DNA of 61,089 nucleotides from Chromatiales bacterium (GCA_026982395.1 JALSHD010000113.1:1-61089), one strand, 5' to 3'; counted from the first letter of the stretch, positions 42,498-51,954 are shown. The notes: generated by a model from the sequence alone, not told the origin. Numbers and translations are program-made.

Positions 42498-44572
42498 GCC
42501 ACCACTCCCTTTGGCCCTTGCCAGCGGAAGTCCGACTCCTTGGCCGGGCGTTGCAGTTTTCCGAATTCGGTTTTTGTGGCGTTCAGCAGCAGCTCCATTG
42601 TTACGGGTGTGTCTCTCCGGGCGGCGAGAAAGGCGGCGTTGAGTGCGACGTTGTGGATGTTTCCGCCGGTGAGGTTGAAGCGGGCCAAGCGGTTGAAGTC
42701 GACGCTTTCGTCAATGGGGGTGGCGGGGGTGAATACCTTGCTCCAGATCTGTTTTCGTTCCTCGATGCCGGGAAAGGGGAAGTCGACAATGAAACGCAGG
42801 CGGCGGACGAAGGCTTTGTCCAGCGCGCTTTTTATGTTGGTTGCCAGGATCGCCAGCCCCCGGTAGTTTTCCATTCTTTGCAGCAGGTAGTTTATTTCGA
42901 TGTTGGCGTAGCGGTCGTGGCTGTCCTTGACTTCGCTGCGTTTTCCAAACAGGGCGTCGGCTTCGTCGAAGAACAGGATGGCGCCGCTCTCTTCTGCGCG
43001 GTCGAAAAGTTTGCGCAGATTTTTTTCTGTTTCGCCGATATATTTGCTCACCACCGCCGACAGATCGATGCGGTAGAGATCCAGTTTCAGTGCGTTGGCA
43101 ATCACCTCGGCCGCCATGGTTTTTCCGGTGCCGCTTTCACCGGCGAACAGGGCGCTGATTCCCAGTCCGCGGTTCATCTGCCGGCGGAATCCCCACTCTT
43201 CGTAGACCCGGTTGCGCTGGGCGACCTGATCGGTGATCTGCCGGAGCAGGTTTTTCTGTTCCGGAGGCAGGACCAGCAGGTCCCAGTGGGCTCTGGCATC
43301 GATTCTTTGCGCCAGTTGCTCCATGCCGGCGCGGGCGGTGATTCGGCACTCCTGCCAGAGCGTTTCGGTCAGGGGTTGGCCGGATCTGTTCAGGGCGGTT
43401 TCAGCCAGCCGTCTGATCTCTGTCTGGCTGAAGGAGAACTGTTCGGCCAGCTGCTGTGGGAGGTTGCCCGCCTGGTTCTGCAGCGCTTCGATCCAGAGCT
43501 GCTCCTGTTCCTCGGGTGTCGGTTTGTTCACCTCGATGGAAAAGCGTTCGCCGATGGTCTCTGTACGGGCATCTTCCAGATCGATAAACAGTACGCCGTT
43601 GCTGCGCTCTGCAAAGCGTTTCAGCCGCTTTTTTTCACTGCCGGCAGCGCTGTTCACGTCGATATAGAGGGCCAGTGGCATGAGCAGGGATTCGCGCTGC
43701 CAGAGCCGGGTAAAGGTTTCGAAGTCGCCGGTTTGGGCGGGCAGGCTGTCGAGCTCCATGGCGTGCAGGTTCACCCCCGATGCGGATGCGGTCCGTTCGG
43801 CGATCAGGCGTTTGCTGAGGGTGTCGTGTCCCAGCAGCTCGATGACGGGGGCCCGCTGCTGGCCATTCGAGCGGCTCAACTGTTCCAGGATGCTGTCCAC
43901 CACCTGTTGCTGGGAGGGGGGGAGTGGTTCATCTGTAGCGGGTATGGCCAGCGGATCGAGTAGCGGGGTGAGGCGGTCATCCACATAGTTGAGCCCCTTG
44001 AGATAGTTGAGGATGCGCTCGTCGATGCCGAGGGCGGCGTGGGTCAGCGGCTGCGCTCCGGGCTGATTGATCTCCAGCAGCCGCCAGTGACGCAGCGGGG
44101 CGTGGGGTGACAGGGCGTTCCAGTCGGGGTCGTCGAACAGGGAGAAGGCCAGTGCGAAGGTGGGCCAGGGTCTGGCCGGATCGTCCTGTGCCCTGGCGCA
44201 GAGTGCAGGGATGCGGGTGTCCAGCTCCATGGCGGCGCAGAGGGCCAGCAGCTGTTGTTCAAAGCGCGACAGGCCCAGCCGTTGGGCCAGGATGATCAGC
44301 GCGGGTGGCGGTTCGTTTTTTTCCATCTTTTCGATCGCCTGCGCTGCCTGTTCAAGTTCGCTGTCGATCGGTGCCGGCAGCTGCCTGGCGGCGGGTTGTG
44401 GTTTGTCCTGTTTGCGTCTGAACCATCCATGCCCGGATTCGGTCTCCGGCTGCGGGGAACTGCTGTCCTCCGCCCGGGCAGGCGCCAGCTGTTGCAGTTT
44501 GAGGCGCAGCCACTTCAGCAGCGCTGCCAGGTGCTGCTCGTTGTTTTTCATCCACTCCGACTGTTCGCTCAT
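42494..44572 (-). CDS. AAA+ ATPase of the eCIS (Afp15-like)
   Basis: 692 residues. A degenerate N-terminal AAA-like half (~60-400) is followed by an active C-terminal AAA+ module with Walker A GESGTGKT (~residue 480), Walker B ILFFDEADALFGKR, sensor ILATNIKSAL and arginine-finger region FVRRLRFIVDFPFP. This CDC48/FtsH-like ATPase is a hallmark that separates eCIS from phage tails and T6SS, and is needed for particle assembly or maturation. Residues 30-65 form a Pro/charged linker. ATGA overlap on both sides. Confidence 0.93.
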   Translation of the reverse strand: MSEQSEWMKNNEQHLAALLKWLRLKLQQLAPARAEDSSSPQPETESGHGWFRRKQDKPQPAARQLPAPIDSELEQAAQAIEKMEKNEPPPALIILAQRLGLSRFEQQLLALCAAMELDTRIPALCARAQDDPARPWPTFALAFSLFDDPDWNALSPHAPLRHWRLLEINQPGAQPLTHAALGIDERILNYLKGLNYVDDRLTPLLDPLAIPATDEPLPPSQQQVVDSILEQLSRSNGQQRAPVIELLGHDTLSKRLIAERTASASGVNLHAMELDSLPAQTGDFETFTRLWQRESLLMPLALYIDVNSAAGSEKKRLKRFAERSNGVLFIDLEDARTETIGERFSIEVNKPTPEEQEQLWIEALQNQAGNLPQQLAEQFSFSQTEIRRLAETALNRSGQPLTETLWQECRITARAGMEQLAQRIDARAHWDLLVLPPEQKNLLRQITDQVAQRNRVYEEWGFRRQMNRGLGISALFAGESGTGKTMAAEVIANALKLDLYRIDLSAVVSKYIGETEKNLRKLFDRAEESGAILFFDEADALFGKRSEVKDSHDRYANIEINYLLQRMENYRGLAILATNIKSALDKAFVRRLRFIVDFPFPGIEERKQIWSKVFTPATPIDESVDFNRLARFNLTGGNIHNVALNAAFLAARRDTPVTMELLLNATKTEFGKLQRPAKESDFRWQGPKGVVA

Positions 44573-45795
44573 TCGATGATCACCTCCATGGCGCTGTCAA
44601 AGGCCGGAGGGGTGATGCTGCGGTCTATCAGCAGGCTGTCGATACCGTCCACACGCAGCCGTATGAGGTGGTTCCCCACCGGGGCGTCTTCGATAACGAA
44701 GGAGAGCGTGTTGGTCTGGACGGGGTGATCCGCCGCCAGCACCTCCCGCTCCCCCAACAGCAGCGCTGCCCGCTGTTCAGGCCGCACCTGTGGTTTGCAG
44801 GTGAGGGTCAGAGTGATGCTGCCTGCCCCGTCGCGGGGGATCGGGTTGGGGGGATCGATGGCCACGATAGCGGGGGCAAGGGCGAGGGGGAGGGAGTTGG
44901 TGGTTCTGTCCTGCTCGCCGGTCTTGCTGATCCTCACCGCAACGGAGTAGAACCCCACCATCCAGGTGGCCGGGTTGTTCGGGATCGATACGGTTATGCG
45001 CTTGTCGGTACCCCCGGGCAGCGCCGGGATGTCGAACGGATCAGCAATACGGGGGTGGGTAAAGCGGACCGTTACCGTGTCGCCATTCAGGTGCTGGCCG
45101 ATCAGGGTCAGCGTGTCCTCCAGCAGGGTGCTGGGTTGTTGATCGGGAGGAGCGATAGCGGAGAGGGCCGGAAAGGGGGGGATCAGATCGGCCCGGGCGG
45201 AGACCCCCTGATCCTCTTCGCCACGTTTCAGGACCGGCAGGGGCGTTTTTGCCGGTTGGCTGCTTTCGATCAACACTACGGATACTTCATAACCGGTGGA
45301 GAGACGATACTCCGACTGAAAACTGGTCCACAGTTTTGACATATCGTCCACCGACAGAGTGTCAGGGGTGATGCGTACCCGCTCTATCTGGTTGTGGAGA
45401 TCGGTGTCAGGCAGGGCGGCCTGAATCTCCGCTCTCCCCAGCACCGGGTGATCGTGCAGGGTGCTCATGGAGCGGCCCATCAGACGATGGCCGTAGATGT
45501 CATCATTGTTCCGGCCATAGGCGGTGACCAGATATTTCAGCACCAGCGCCAGCGGCGGCATTCCGCTCTCGCCGTTCTTGATCTGGCCGGGCATGGGCGA
45601 GTTGCTGAACGCGGTATCGACTGAGGTGCTGTAGAGAAAAAGATTGAGCTGGTTGGCGTCGTTCCCGCTTCGCGCCACGGCCAGCGGCTGGGTGGTGACG
45701 GTGGTGTCCAGCAGTTCGGGATCCTCATGCGCGGCGCTGGTCAGCAGGTTACGCAGGGTTGAAGTCACAGCGGCGATGGCGGAGGGCGAACTCAT
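44569..45795 (-). CDS. DUF4255 tail-terminator/cap protein (Afp16-like)
   Basis: 408 residues. The first ~200 are a DUF4255 domain (AIAAVTSTLRNLLTSAAHED, NLFLYSTSVDTAFSNS, PPLALVLKYLVTAYG), the family of Afp16 which caps the tube and sheath and sets the far end. The C-terminal half has Ig-like strands (VTVRFTHPRIADPFDI, SITLTLTCKPQVRPEQRAALL), a longer form than Afp16 and perhaps giving an exposed cap decoration. Overlaps the genes on each side by 4 bp. Confidence 0.87.
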   Translation of the reverse strand: MSSPSAIAAVTSTLRNLLTSAAHEDPELLDTTVTTQPLAVARSGNDANQLNLFLYSTSVDTAFSNSPMPGQIKNGESGMPPLALVLKYLVTAYGRNNDDIYGHRLMGRSMSTLHDHPVLGRAEIQAALPDTDLHNQIERVRITPDTLSVDDMSKLWTSFQSEYRLSTGYEVSVVLIESSQPAKTPLPVLKRGEEDQGVSARADLIPPFPALSAIAPPDQQPSTLLEDTLTLIGQHLNGDTVTVRFTHPRIADPFDIPALPGGTDKRITVSIPNNPATWMVGFYSVAVRISKTGEQDRTTNSLPLALAPAIVAIDPPNPIPRDGAGSITLTLTCKPQVRPEQRAALLLGEREVLAADHPVQTNTLSFVIEDAPVGNHLIRLRVDGIDSLLIDRSITPPAFDSAMEVIIE

Positions 45796-46727
45796 CTCGA
45801 ACCTCCCCCTTCGCGCTGTTTCAGGTACTCATCCAGCGTCATTACCCCGGTGGGTTTTTGCGGTTGAGGTTTCTGGCGGGGCGTTTCCGTCTGAACGGCG
45901 CGTACCTCCACCCGGCCGATGGTGACATTGACAACGGGTTCCGGTTGCGCCTTTTTTTCCTGCGCAAACTGTTTGAAGCGGGTCTCCAGTTCGGACAGCC
46001 ACGAGGGGGGTTCCAGAGTGCTGTGCATGGTGCTGTCTTGTGGGAAAGTACCGGAGCTCTCTTCCTGCCGATCCCGGTTCGGCTTTCCGGCAGGTGTCAA
46101 CTCCGCTGCGCTGGTGTCGTTCTGTTGCGTGGGATTCTGTTCAGCCTGCATGGCATCCGGTTGCCCGTTTTTCCTGCCATCCAGATCCCCCGCCAGCCGC
46201 TGAAGGGTTGCCTGGATACGGGGAGTGAGATTCTCCCCGACAGGTTGCCGGGTATCCGATTGAAATGGCCTGTCTTCTGGCGGCTTGTCCTCACGGGTCG
46301 CTGTCTCTCTAGGGGGTGTTTTTCCCGCCATTCCTGTTTCAGGCGGACGGGTTTGATCAACCACCCACGGCTCGATCGGCATGCTGCTGTGCGGCGGTGG
46401 CTCAATCTGCGGCTGTCGGGAAAACCGGGATGGCTGCTGTTGATGGAGATCATCTTGTGCAGAAAACGGTTCCCGTTCCGGTGGAGCAGGGGGGCTGGAG
46501 TTCTCCCTGCCTCGGGTCAGCGCCGGGGCGCGGTTTTTCTCCACTGTTGCCTCCGGGGAGAAATCTTCCTGCGGCACAACATCCGCTTCCGGCGGGTTTG
46601 CTGTTTCCCCAGAAAAGGGCGACGCCGCGCCGTCATGGTCCGGTTCAAACAGCGCCGGCGTCCGGGGCTGTACGGTGTCGCATCGATCCAGATGCCGGTC
46701 GACCAGGCTGGTGAAAAAAGGGTTCAT
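45792..46727 (-). CDS. Pro-rich eCIS linker protein
   Basis: 311 residues from ATG 46727, overlapping the previous stop. Nearly the whole protein is low-complexity and rich in Pro, Glu, Gln and Arg, hence disordered. Only the N-terminus (MNPFFTSLVDRHL) and the C-terminus (VVNVTIGRVEVRAV, then MTLDEYLKQREGG) look structured; this C-terminal signature recurs in eCIS gene clusters. It may act as a plug, chaperone or length-related factor. No separate helical tape-measure gene is visible in the cluster, so this is one candidate for that role, though it lacks the usual long coiled coils. Confidence 0.72.
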   Translation of the reverse strand: MNPFFTSLVDRHLDRCDTVQPRTPALFEPDHDGAASPFSGETANPPEADVVPQEDFSPEATVEKNRAPALTRGRENSSPPAPPEREPFSAQDDLHQQQPSRFSRQPQIEPPPHSSMPIEPWVVDQTRPPETGMAGKTPPRETATREDKPPEDRPFQSDTRQPVGENLTPRIQATLQRLAGDLDGRKNGQPDAMQAEQNPTQQNDTSAAELTPAGKPNRDRQEESSGTFPQDSTMHSTLEPPSWLSELETRFKQFAQEKKAQPEPVVNVTIGRVEVRAVQTETPRQKPQPQKPTGVMTLDEYLKQREGGGSR

Positions 46728-47470
46728 TGGTTTACCATCCCCAGATAGAGCTGCCGCCGCAGGGGGGAGAGATTGAGAATCTCGCTCTCGGTCCAGCCGT
46801 AGGCAGTCGCCAGACGATGGATGGTGCGGAGGGTTCGTTCTGCCCAGCTGTTGATCTCGGCCCACAAAAAGGTTGCGATATCGAACAGCACCTCCCACTG
46901 GCGCGAGCACTCCGGGCAGACCAGTCCGGTGCGGATCCCGGCCTGGGGGTCCAGCTTTTCAATCTGCTGACTCAAGGCATCGAGCGCGTGTGAAGGGAGC
47001 CTGGAAAAATCACACTCTTTTCCGGCACGGGTGATGGAATCGATGCACTGTTCCAGCAGCGTCGCGCCACTGTCGCTGTTTTCCTGCAGGGCTGCAGATA
47101 TCGCCGCGGCAACATCCCGGCTGCCGGGCAGATGGAAGCGCAGCCGGTACCCCTCCACCTCCAGAGTGAACTCCTGTGCCGGTTCAAAGGTGCCGATGGT
47201 TTGCAGGCGCAGATCGGTGGTGCTCCCTTCCCACTCTACTCTCTCTCCGCACTGGGGGCACTGGGCGGTATTGAGAAGCCGGGTCCCGAACATCCACTCC
47301 CGCAGCTGCAACAGACGCGCATCCCGCTCGCCGATACTCAGTTTTTCTGCCGCCTCCGGGTCCAGCTCCGGGGAGGCGGCGGTGATGAGAATCAGCGCCC
47401 GTTCCAGGATTGGTTGGTTCAATCCGCGCTCCCATGCGTTGAGCAGCTCCGTCGCACTGAGCGGTCTCAT
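46724..47470 (-). CDS. T4-type baseplate assembly chaperone-like protein with zinc ribbon
   Basis: 248 residues. The N-terminal half resembles the T4 baseplate-protein family (LSATELLNAWERGLNQPILERAL; ERDARLLQLREWMFG). Two CxxC knuckles (CPQCGERVEW near residue 70, CPECSRQWEV near 187) form a probable zinc site. The C-terminal helices (HRLATAYGWTESEILNLSPLRR) match the conserved end of this eCIS component. It is thought to help hub or baseplate assembly and may not be in the finished particle. Confidence 0.82.
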   Translation of the reverse strand: MRPLSATELLNAWERGLNQPILERALILITAASPELDPEAAEKLSIGERDARLLQLREWMFGTRLLNTAQCPQCGERVEWEGSTTDLRLQTIGTFEPAQEFTLEVEGYRLRFHLPGSRDVAAAISAALQENSDSGATLLEQCIDSITRAGKECDFSRLPSHALDALSQQIEKLDPQAGIRTGLVCPECSRQWEVLFDIATFLWAEINSWAERTLRTIHRLATAYGWTESEILNLSPLRRQLYLGMVNQ

Positions 47471-47473
47471 GGA

Positions 47474-48001
47474 TTACCCTTCCGGCTCAGTGAATTCAGG
47501 CTCGCTGGGTTCCGCGACCTCGTAGTCGCGCTCCCACCCTTCGTTCTCCAGTTTCAGGGTCTGAATGGCAACGGCATTGGCGCTTGCGTCCAGCTCCGGC
47601 AGTGCCTGGTATTCGGATACCCAGCAGCGATAGACCCGGTAGGCGATGGCCAGCTGACCGGCTTCGTTGTAGACTTCGATGATCACATCCTTGCGAAAAT
47701 CTTTCAGTGATACCTCTGCCCCCAGGCCGGAGCCGAAGTTCCAGATCTTGTTGGCCCATTTTTCGAACTCGGTATCGTGGGTGACTCCGCGCTCCAGGGT
47801 AATGGCTTCATACTTGGTCTGCCCCGGTGATTTTCGCGAGCTGCTGGGGTCGCCGCCCTCCCGGTGTTCCACCAGTTCCGTGGTGCGTTTTAGGGCGCCG
47901 ATCTTGCTTACTCCCGCGACATATTTGCCATCCCATTTGATGCGAAACTTGAAATTCTTGTACGGGTCGAATCGCTGTGGATTAACGGTAAACTGTGCCA
48001 T
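47474..48001 (-). CDS. eCIS inner tube protein
   Basis: 175 residues, the size of T4 gp19-like tube proteins. Conserved parts: DPYKNFKFRIKWDGKYVAGVSKIGAL, REGGDPSSSRKSPGQTKYEAITLERGVTHD (in sections), and WVSEYQALPELDASANAVAI. Hexamers stack into the tube that is driven through the target membrane. Starts 11 bp after the sheath gene, ATG preceded by a good AGGAG. Only one tube gene is present next to the sheath; the other tube-like gene is the initiator at 39094. Confidence 0.92.
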   Translation of the reverse strand: MAQFTVNPQRFDPYKNFKFRIKWDGKYVAGVSKIGALKRTTELVEHREGGDPSSSRKSPGQTKYEAITLERGVTHDTEFEKWANKIWNFGSGLGAEVSLKDFRKDVIIEVYNEAGQLAIAYRVYRCWVSEYQALPELDASANAVAIQTLKLENEGWERDYEVAEPSEPEFTEPEG

Positions 48002-48012
48002 TGTTAGCTCCT

Positions 48013-49581
48013 TTAAACTTCAAGTTCGCCAGCGATCTGCTGAAGTTTGATGATGACGAATTCCGCGGGCTTGAGGGGTGCAAATCCCACCACGATGTTG
48101 ACGATGCCACGGTCGATATCGTTTTGCGTGGTGGTCTCCTTGTCGCACTTGACGAAGTAGGCTTCGCGGGGGGTTGTTCCCTGGAATGCGCCCTGGCGAA
48201 ACAGGTTGTGCATGAAGGCACTGACGTTGAGCCGGATCTGTGCCCACAGCGGTTCGTCGTTTGGCTCGAATACCACCCATTTGGTGCCGCGGAACAGGCT
48301 CTCTTCGATATAAAGTGCGGTTCTCCTGACCGGAATATACTTCCATTCATCGGCGAGAATATCCGCCCCTCTCAGGGTGCGGGAACCCCATGCGATTCTT
48401 CCGATCACCGGAAAGCTGCGCAGGCAGTTGATGCCCAGCGGGTTCAGTTCGCCATTCTCCGCATCGGTCAACATTACCGACAGTCCCTGCGCGCCCTTGA
48501 GGGTGGCTTCCATCCCGGCAGGGGCTTTCCAGACGCCACGCTGGGTGTCGGTGCGGGAGAAGATCCCGGCGATGGTGCCGCAGGGTGCAAACTCCTCCAG
48601 CTGACCGTCGCGCAATGGATTGGGCTGCTTTATTCTGGGAAAGAAAAGGGCGGCATTTTTGCTTCGGGTCCCCACATGATCGGTGCCCGAGTCGGTGAAT
48701 TTTTCAACCGCTTTTGTTTTGCTGGTCCAGTCGCTGGGGGAGTCCACCAGCAGCATGGCGCGGCGTTTTTCACAATAGGCTGCCGCATCGGCCACCAGGC
48801 TGACATCCACATCGCGGTTGGCTTTGCCGGCGGTGTCCTTGTAGGGCGGGATGCAGAGAATGTTGAACAGATCTGCCTGCTCCAGGGCGTAGAGCCCCTT
48901 CTTGTCTTTCTCGGCGTCGGTCGGGGTGAAGTCGTCGGCCTTGGTCAGCGCCTGACCATCGGTGGCCTTGTCCGTATCCGCCACCGTATATTTTCCGTCT
49001 GCTGGCCGCGCCGCCGGATCCGGCAGGGTCTTGACCTGGACCAGATCGGAGTTGTTCTCCAGCACCTTGTCCAGCTGGCGCGGTCCCTCCACTACCGTGA
49101 CGTTCAGGTAGATTTCACGTGCGCCGGTTTTGAGATCCTCGATGGTGATGTTGAACAGGTCGGTGACCTCCACCCCCTGTCTTGCAGCAACTTCGGTGGT
49201 GGCGCCATCATCATGGGTTACCTCTGCCTGAAGATGGTTTCCCCAGGCGCCTGGGGAGGCGGCTTCCAGTACTGTGTTGTCCACCGAAAGTTTGGCTGTC
49301 GAGGTTTCATCACCTGCATTGAACAGCCGGACGATTATCGCTTGCATGCCACCGTTGCGGTAGAAGTCACGTACGGCGAAACTCATGCTGCTGTTCAGGT
49401 CCAGTCCGCCAAACAGACGCTCGTAATCCGCATAGCTGTTGATGGTCGTGGCCTCGTTCACCGGCCCGCGTTTGGCGCGCCCGATAAAGGCGGTTATCGA
49501 TGTGGCGACACCCGTGATGGTTCTTACACCACTGGGGATCTCCTCTATATATACACCGGGGTATGATATTTGAGCTGGCAT
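48013..49581 (-). CDS. contractile sheath protein
   Basis: 522 residues. The N-terminus PAQISYPGVYIEEIPSGVRT, the segment SITAFIGRAKRG and the C-terminal IVVGFAPLKPAEFVIIKLQQ are standard for tail-sheath subunits; the two ends form the strands that connect neighbouring subunits. The middle insert (~150-260) is variable and surface-exposed. Sole sheath gene of the cluster, whereas Afp/PVC have several. First gene of the main leftward transcript, behind the activator-type promoter at 49653-49714. Confidence 0.94.
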   Translation of the reverse strand: MPAQISYPGVYIEEIPSGVRTITGVATSITAFIGRAKRGPVNEATTINSYADYERLFGGLDLNSSMSFAVRDFYRNGGMQAIIVRLFNAGDETSTAKLSVDNTVLEAASPGAWGNHLQAEVTHDDGATTEVAARQGVEVTDLFNITIEDLKTGAREIYLNVTVVEGPRQLDKVLENNSDLVQVKTLPDPAARPADGKYTVADTDKATDGQALTKADDFTPTDAEKDKKGLYALEQADLFNILCIPPYKDTAGKANRDVDVSLVADAAAYCEKRRAMLLVDSPSDWTSKTKAVEKFTDSGTDHVGTRSKNAALFFPRIKQPNPLRDGQLEEFAPCGTIAGIFSRTDTQRGVWKAPAGMEATLKGAQGLSVMLTDAENGELNPLGINCLRSFPVIGRIAWGSRTLRGADILADEWKYIPVRRTALYIEESLFRGTKWVVFEPNDEPLWAQIRLNVSAFMHNLFRQGAFQGTTPREAYFVKCDKETTTQNDIDRGIVNIVVGFAPLKPAEFVIIKLQQIAGELEV

Positions 49582-49652
49582 ATTGTTTGTCCCTGATCTG
49601 TTGGTTGATTGATGTGGAGTTAACTATCCGAGAACGCCGATACCATACTGAG

Positions 49653-49714
49653 ATAATAGGTTAAGAGGCCCCGGGTGGTTAGGATTCTTTTGCAAAACAA
49701 TGGTACTTTTTTGC
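49653..49714 (-). promoter_or_regulatory. activator-type promoter of the sheath operon (copy A of shared element)
   Basis: Read leftward: two GCAAAA boxes exactly 21 bp apart, then AATCCTAACCACCCG, then TATTAT as -10 (49653-49658) 17 bp after a poor -35 (TAACCA). The 43 bp at 49672-49714 match the copy at 52104-52146 at 36 positions. Boxes two helical turns apart next to a weak -35 are typical of activator-dependent promoters. Confidence 0.65.
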
Positions 49715-49755
49715 AGGAGAAATATTCTGAAAAATATCCTGCTTCGACCGCCGGG

Positions 49756-49790
49756 AAAAAGGGCACTCCGTTTGCAGGGTACCCCTTTTT
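49756..49790 (-). terminator. terminator after the 717-residue gene
   Basis: Inverted repeat AAAAAGGGG / CCCTTTTT with a ~19-base loop, about 10 bp past the stop of the gene at 49801. Read leftward it ends in a T5 run. It separates that gene from the sheath promoter. Confidence 0.6.
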
Positions 49791-49800
49791 CCTGAATGGT

Positions 49801-51954
49801 TTACGGCGTTGGTGGAGGAGTGTGACTGATCCCCACCAGTTCCACATCCAGCCTTCGCGATCCGTACAGGCCGTAGCCGTTGGTTACCCTGGGGCTGGCA
49901 TGGATCTCGAAAGCAAAGGCGCAGAACTGTTTGCCTGTCGGCAACCAGGCTCCTGCTGTTGCCTGCAGCTCGGCGGTAACGTAGTCCTCCAGATCGGGAT
50001 TAACTCCGTTGGCGGTGCCAAACAGGGTGTCGCCATCGGTTGCTTCGTTGTAGGTCACGGAGAGGGGTTGTACCGGCGCCACCACGTCATGGACTGCCAC
50101 GGGTGTTGCCGATCCGCGCAGGACATTCAGCCAGTATGACTGGACGAAACCGCCCGCCTGTTGAACCCGGAATTTGATGGTCAGCGGGGTGTTGGCAGCG
50201 GGCAGCTCGAACAGGGCGCACTCGGTGGCGGGTTCTCCCCCCATGGTGATGCCCTTGATATCCCCTGTGATGCGACGATTGTCCAGATAGAGCCGAATGG
50301 AATCCTCCGCTCCCGCCACCTTGTTTCCATCCTTGTCGTAACCGTCGATACGGAACTCCACCGTACGCGGATCCTCTTCCGGAGCGTAGAGCAGGTTTTC
50401 ATAGTAGGCGCTGCTCAACTGAATCTTGCGGGTGCGTTTGGCAATGATCCAGCCGGGGTCCTGCTCGATATTGAGGTAGTAGGGAACCGTCCGGGGCGGG
50501 CCGCCATCCACCCGCATCGGGACAGTGGTGAACGGGCCGACCAGAGTCCCGTGGTAGTCCGGTGTGCCGATATCGGAAATCTTGATATGCCGGTAGGCCT
50601 GCTCTACAAACGACCACATTCCAGCGGGACGCCGGAAGCGAATGGTGTAGAACTTTACCTGCGGCTGATCGATAAAACAGGCAAACAGATCCAGATAGCC
50701 GCGCCAGGCACCGCGGGTGATCCGGGGTCCGGCAGGGTTGGTAGCGGTGATCCGGCCTTCTGTGTCAAAGGTGTTACCCACGCCCGTTAGCGTCCAGATG
50801 TTGCCGATACTCTGAATGGCGCGCCCCCCCTGACAGGCTGTGGGCCCGGGCTGGATGGCGTCGGCGGGAACGCAAAGGTTGATCCGTTTGAAATTGGGGA
50901 CGTTGGCATGGAGTGCGGTTTCGAACAGGAAATCCGGGCCGTCGCCGATCCCGCTGACGATCTGCACAATGAGATCAGGTCGCAGCTCGGTGGCCAGTGA
51001 ACTGCTTCCGGAGGGGACATCCTCGAACTCTTCGGCAATATCTTCCAGCGTCCGGCTGAACCGGAAGATGTAGTTGCCCTGTTCGTCGGTAACCGCCAGC
51101 CCCAGTATCTGGCGGTCGCCGGTTCCCGTATAGGCGCCGCCGCCCAGCTCGCTTGCGGTACGGTCATACTCGATGAATCGCAGCAGCAGCCCGGGTTGAT
51201 CCTCAACCTTGCAGCGCAGTTTGAACTTGTCCTTGAACTTCAGCAAATCCGGCAGATACGGTCGGGTACCGGCTGGCCAGGTTGCCTGTGACAGTGCGGA
51301 TTTGACGGGCAGGGCGGCCGCCTTGCGCGCCGTTATCCGTTCAATGGATTGCTCCGTATCGGGGAGCTCCATTCCCAGCGGGATCATCATCGGCCGGAAG
51401 GCAAACGGATCCGGCTCCGGATCAGGTATCGGTGGACGTTTTTCAAACTCCCGGATCCGTTCCGGATACAACTTCTCCAGCGCCTCCCGGATGGAGGCGT
51501 GTTTCAGCACCTCTTTCAGCTGGCGTGGCGTATCGATAACGATGTGGCGGGGAAAGCAGGGATTGTAGAGACAGAATCCGGAGTAGCTGCGCACCTTGCC
51601 ATACACCACATATTCCGATGCCGACTCTATTGTGGAACAGGTCAGAATCAGATCGTTATAATCCTCGTCCGGTCCTGAGTCATTGGAAAAAATATCGAAC
51701 AGCACTTGCCCACCGGATCGGAATGGTGTGCCAAGCCTCTCATCCGATACCTGCCATGATGCACCTTTCCCTTTGGGGAGATGCTGGATGGTAATGGTCC
51801 ACTGTGTGCCGGTAATATTAACCGGGGGCGTTGTTGTTTCGCCGGCATACGTGCCGTCGGCCCCGTCACTTCCCTGAATAACAAAGCGCTGCTTGTAGCT
51901 GGCGCTCTTGCTTTTTACGCTGACTGTAAAGTTGCCCTGCATTGTAATCGGCAT
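49801..51954 (-). CDS. large protein of unknown function co-regulated with the eCIS
   Basis: 717 residues from ATG 51954 (AGAGG nine bases upstream); a longer frame to 52032 lacks a ribosome site. No signal peptide. The first ~110 residues are a beta-domain (FTVSVKSKSASYKQRFVIQG, GQVLFDIFSNDSGPDEDYND), which might be a lectin-like or C2-like fold. A Pro-rich hinge (PPIPDPEPDPF) follows, then a 480-residue mixed region rich in strands with little similarity to anything I know. It shares a 43-bp promoter element with the sheath operon and has the same orientation. A fibre, receptor-binding or cargo role is plausible but unproven. Confidence 0.7.
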   Translation of the reverse strand: MPITMQGNFTVSVKSKSASYKQRFVIQGSDGADGTYAGETTTPPVNITGTQWTITIQHLPKGKGASWQVSDERLGTPFRSGGQVLFDIFSNDSGPDEDYNDLILTCSTIESASEYVVYGKVRSYSGFCLYNPCFPRHIVIDTPRQLKEVLKHASIREALEKLYPERIREFEKRPPIPDPEPDPFAFRPMMIPLGMELPDTEQSIERITARKAAALPVKSALSQATWPAGTRPYLPDLLKFKDKFKLRCKVEDQPGLLLRFIEYDRTASELGGGAYTGTGDRQILGLAVTDEQGNYIFRFSRTLEDIAEEFEDVPSGSSSLATELRPDLIVQIVSGIGDGPDFLFETALHANVPNFKRINLCVPADAIQPGPTACQGGRAIQSIGNIWTLTGVGNTFDTEGRITATNPAGPRITRGAWRGYLDLFACFIDQPQVKFYTIRFRRPAGMWSFVEQAYRHIKISDIGTPDYHGTLVGPFTTVPMRVDGGPPRTVPYYLNIEQDPGWIIAKRTRKIQLSSAYYENLLYAPEEDPRTVEFRIDGYDKDGNKVAGAEDSIRLYLDNRRITGDIKGITMGGEPATECALFELPAANTPLTIKFRVQQAGGFVQSYWLNVLRGSATPVAVHDVVAPVQPLSVTYNEATDGDTLFGTANGVNPDLEDYVTAELQATAGAWLPTGKQFCAFAFEIHASPRVTNGYGLYGSRRLDVELVGISHTPPPTP

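Noticed and set aside
42518-43963. 481-codon plus-strand ORF opposite the AAA+ ATPase
   Set aside because: The minus frame has complete Walker motifs; the plus frame is a shadow.
24875-49581. Prophage or R-type pyocin
   Set aside because: No capsid, terminase, lysis or integrase genes; the AAA+ ATPase and DUF4157 proteins mark an eCIS.
24875-49581. Type VI secretion system
   Set aside because: No TssJ/L/M membrane complex or ClpV; sheath is a single phage-type protein.
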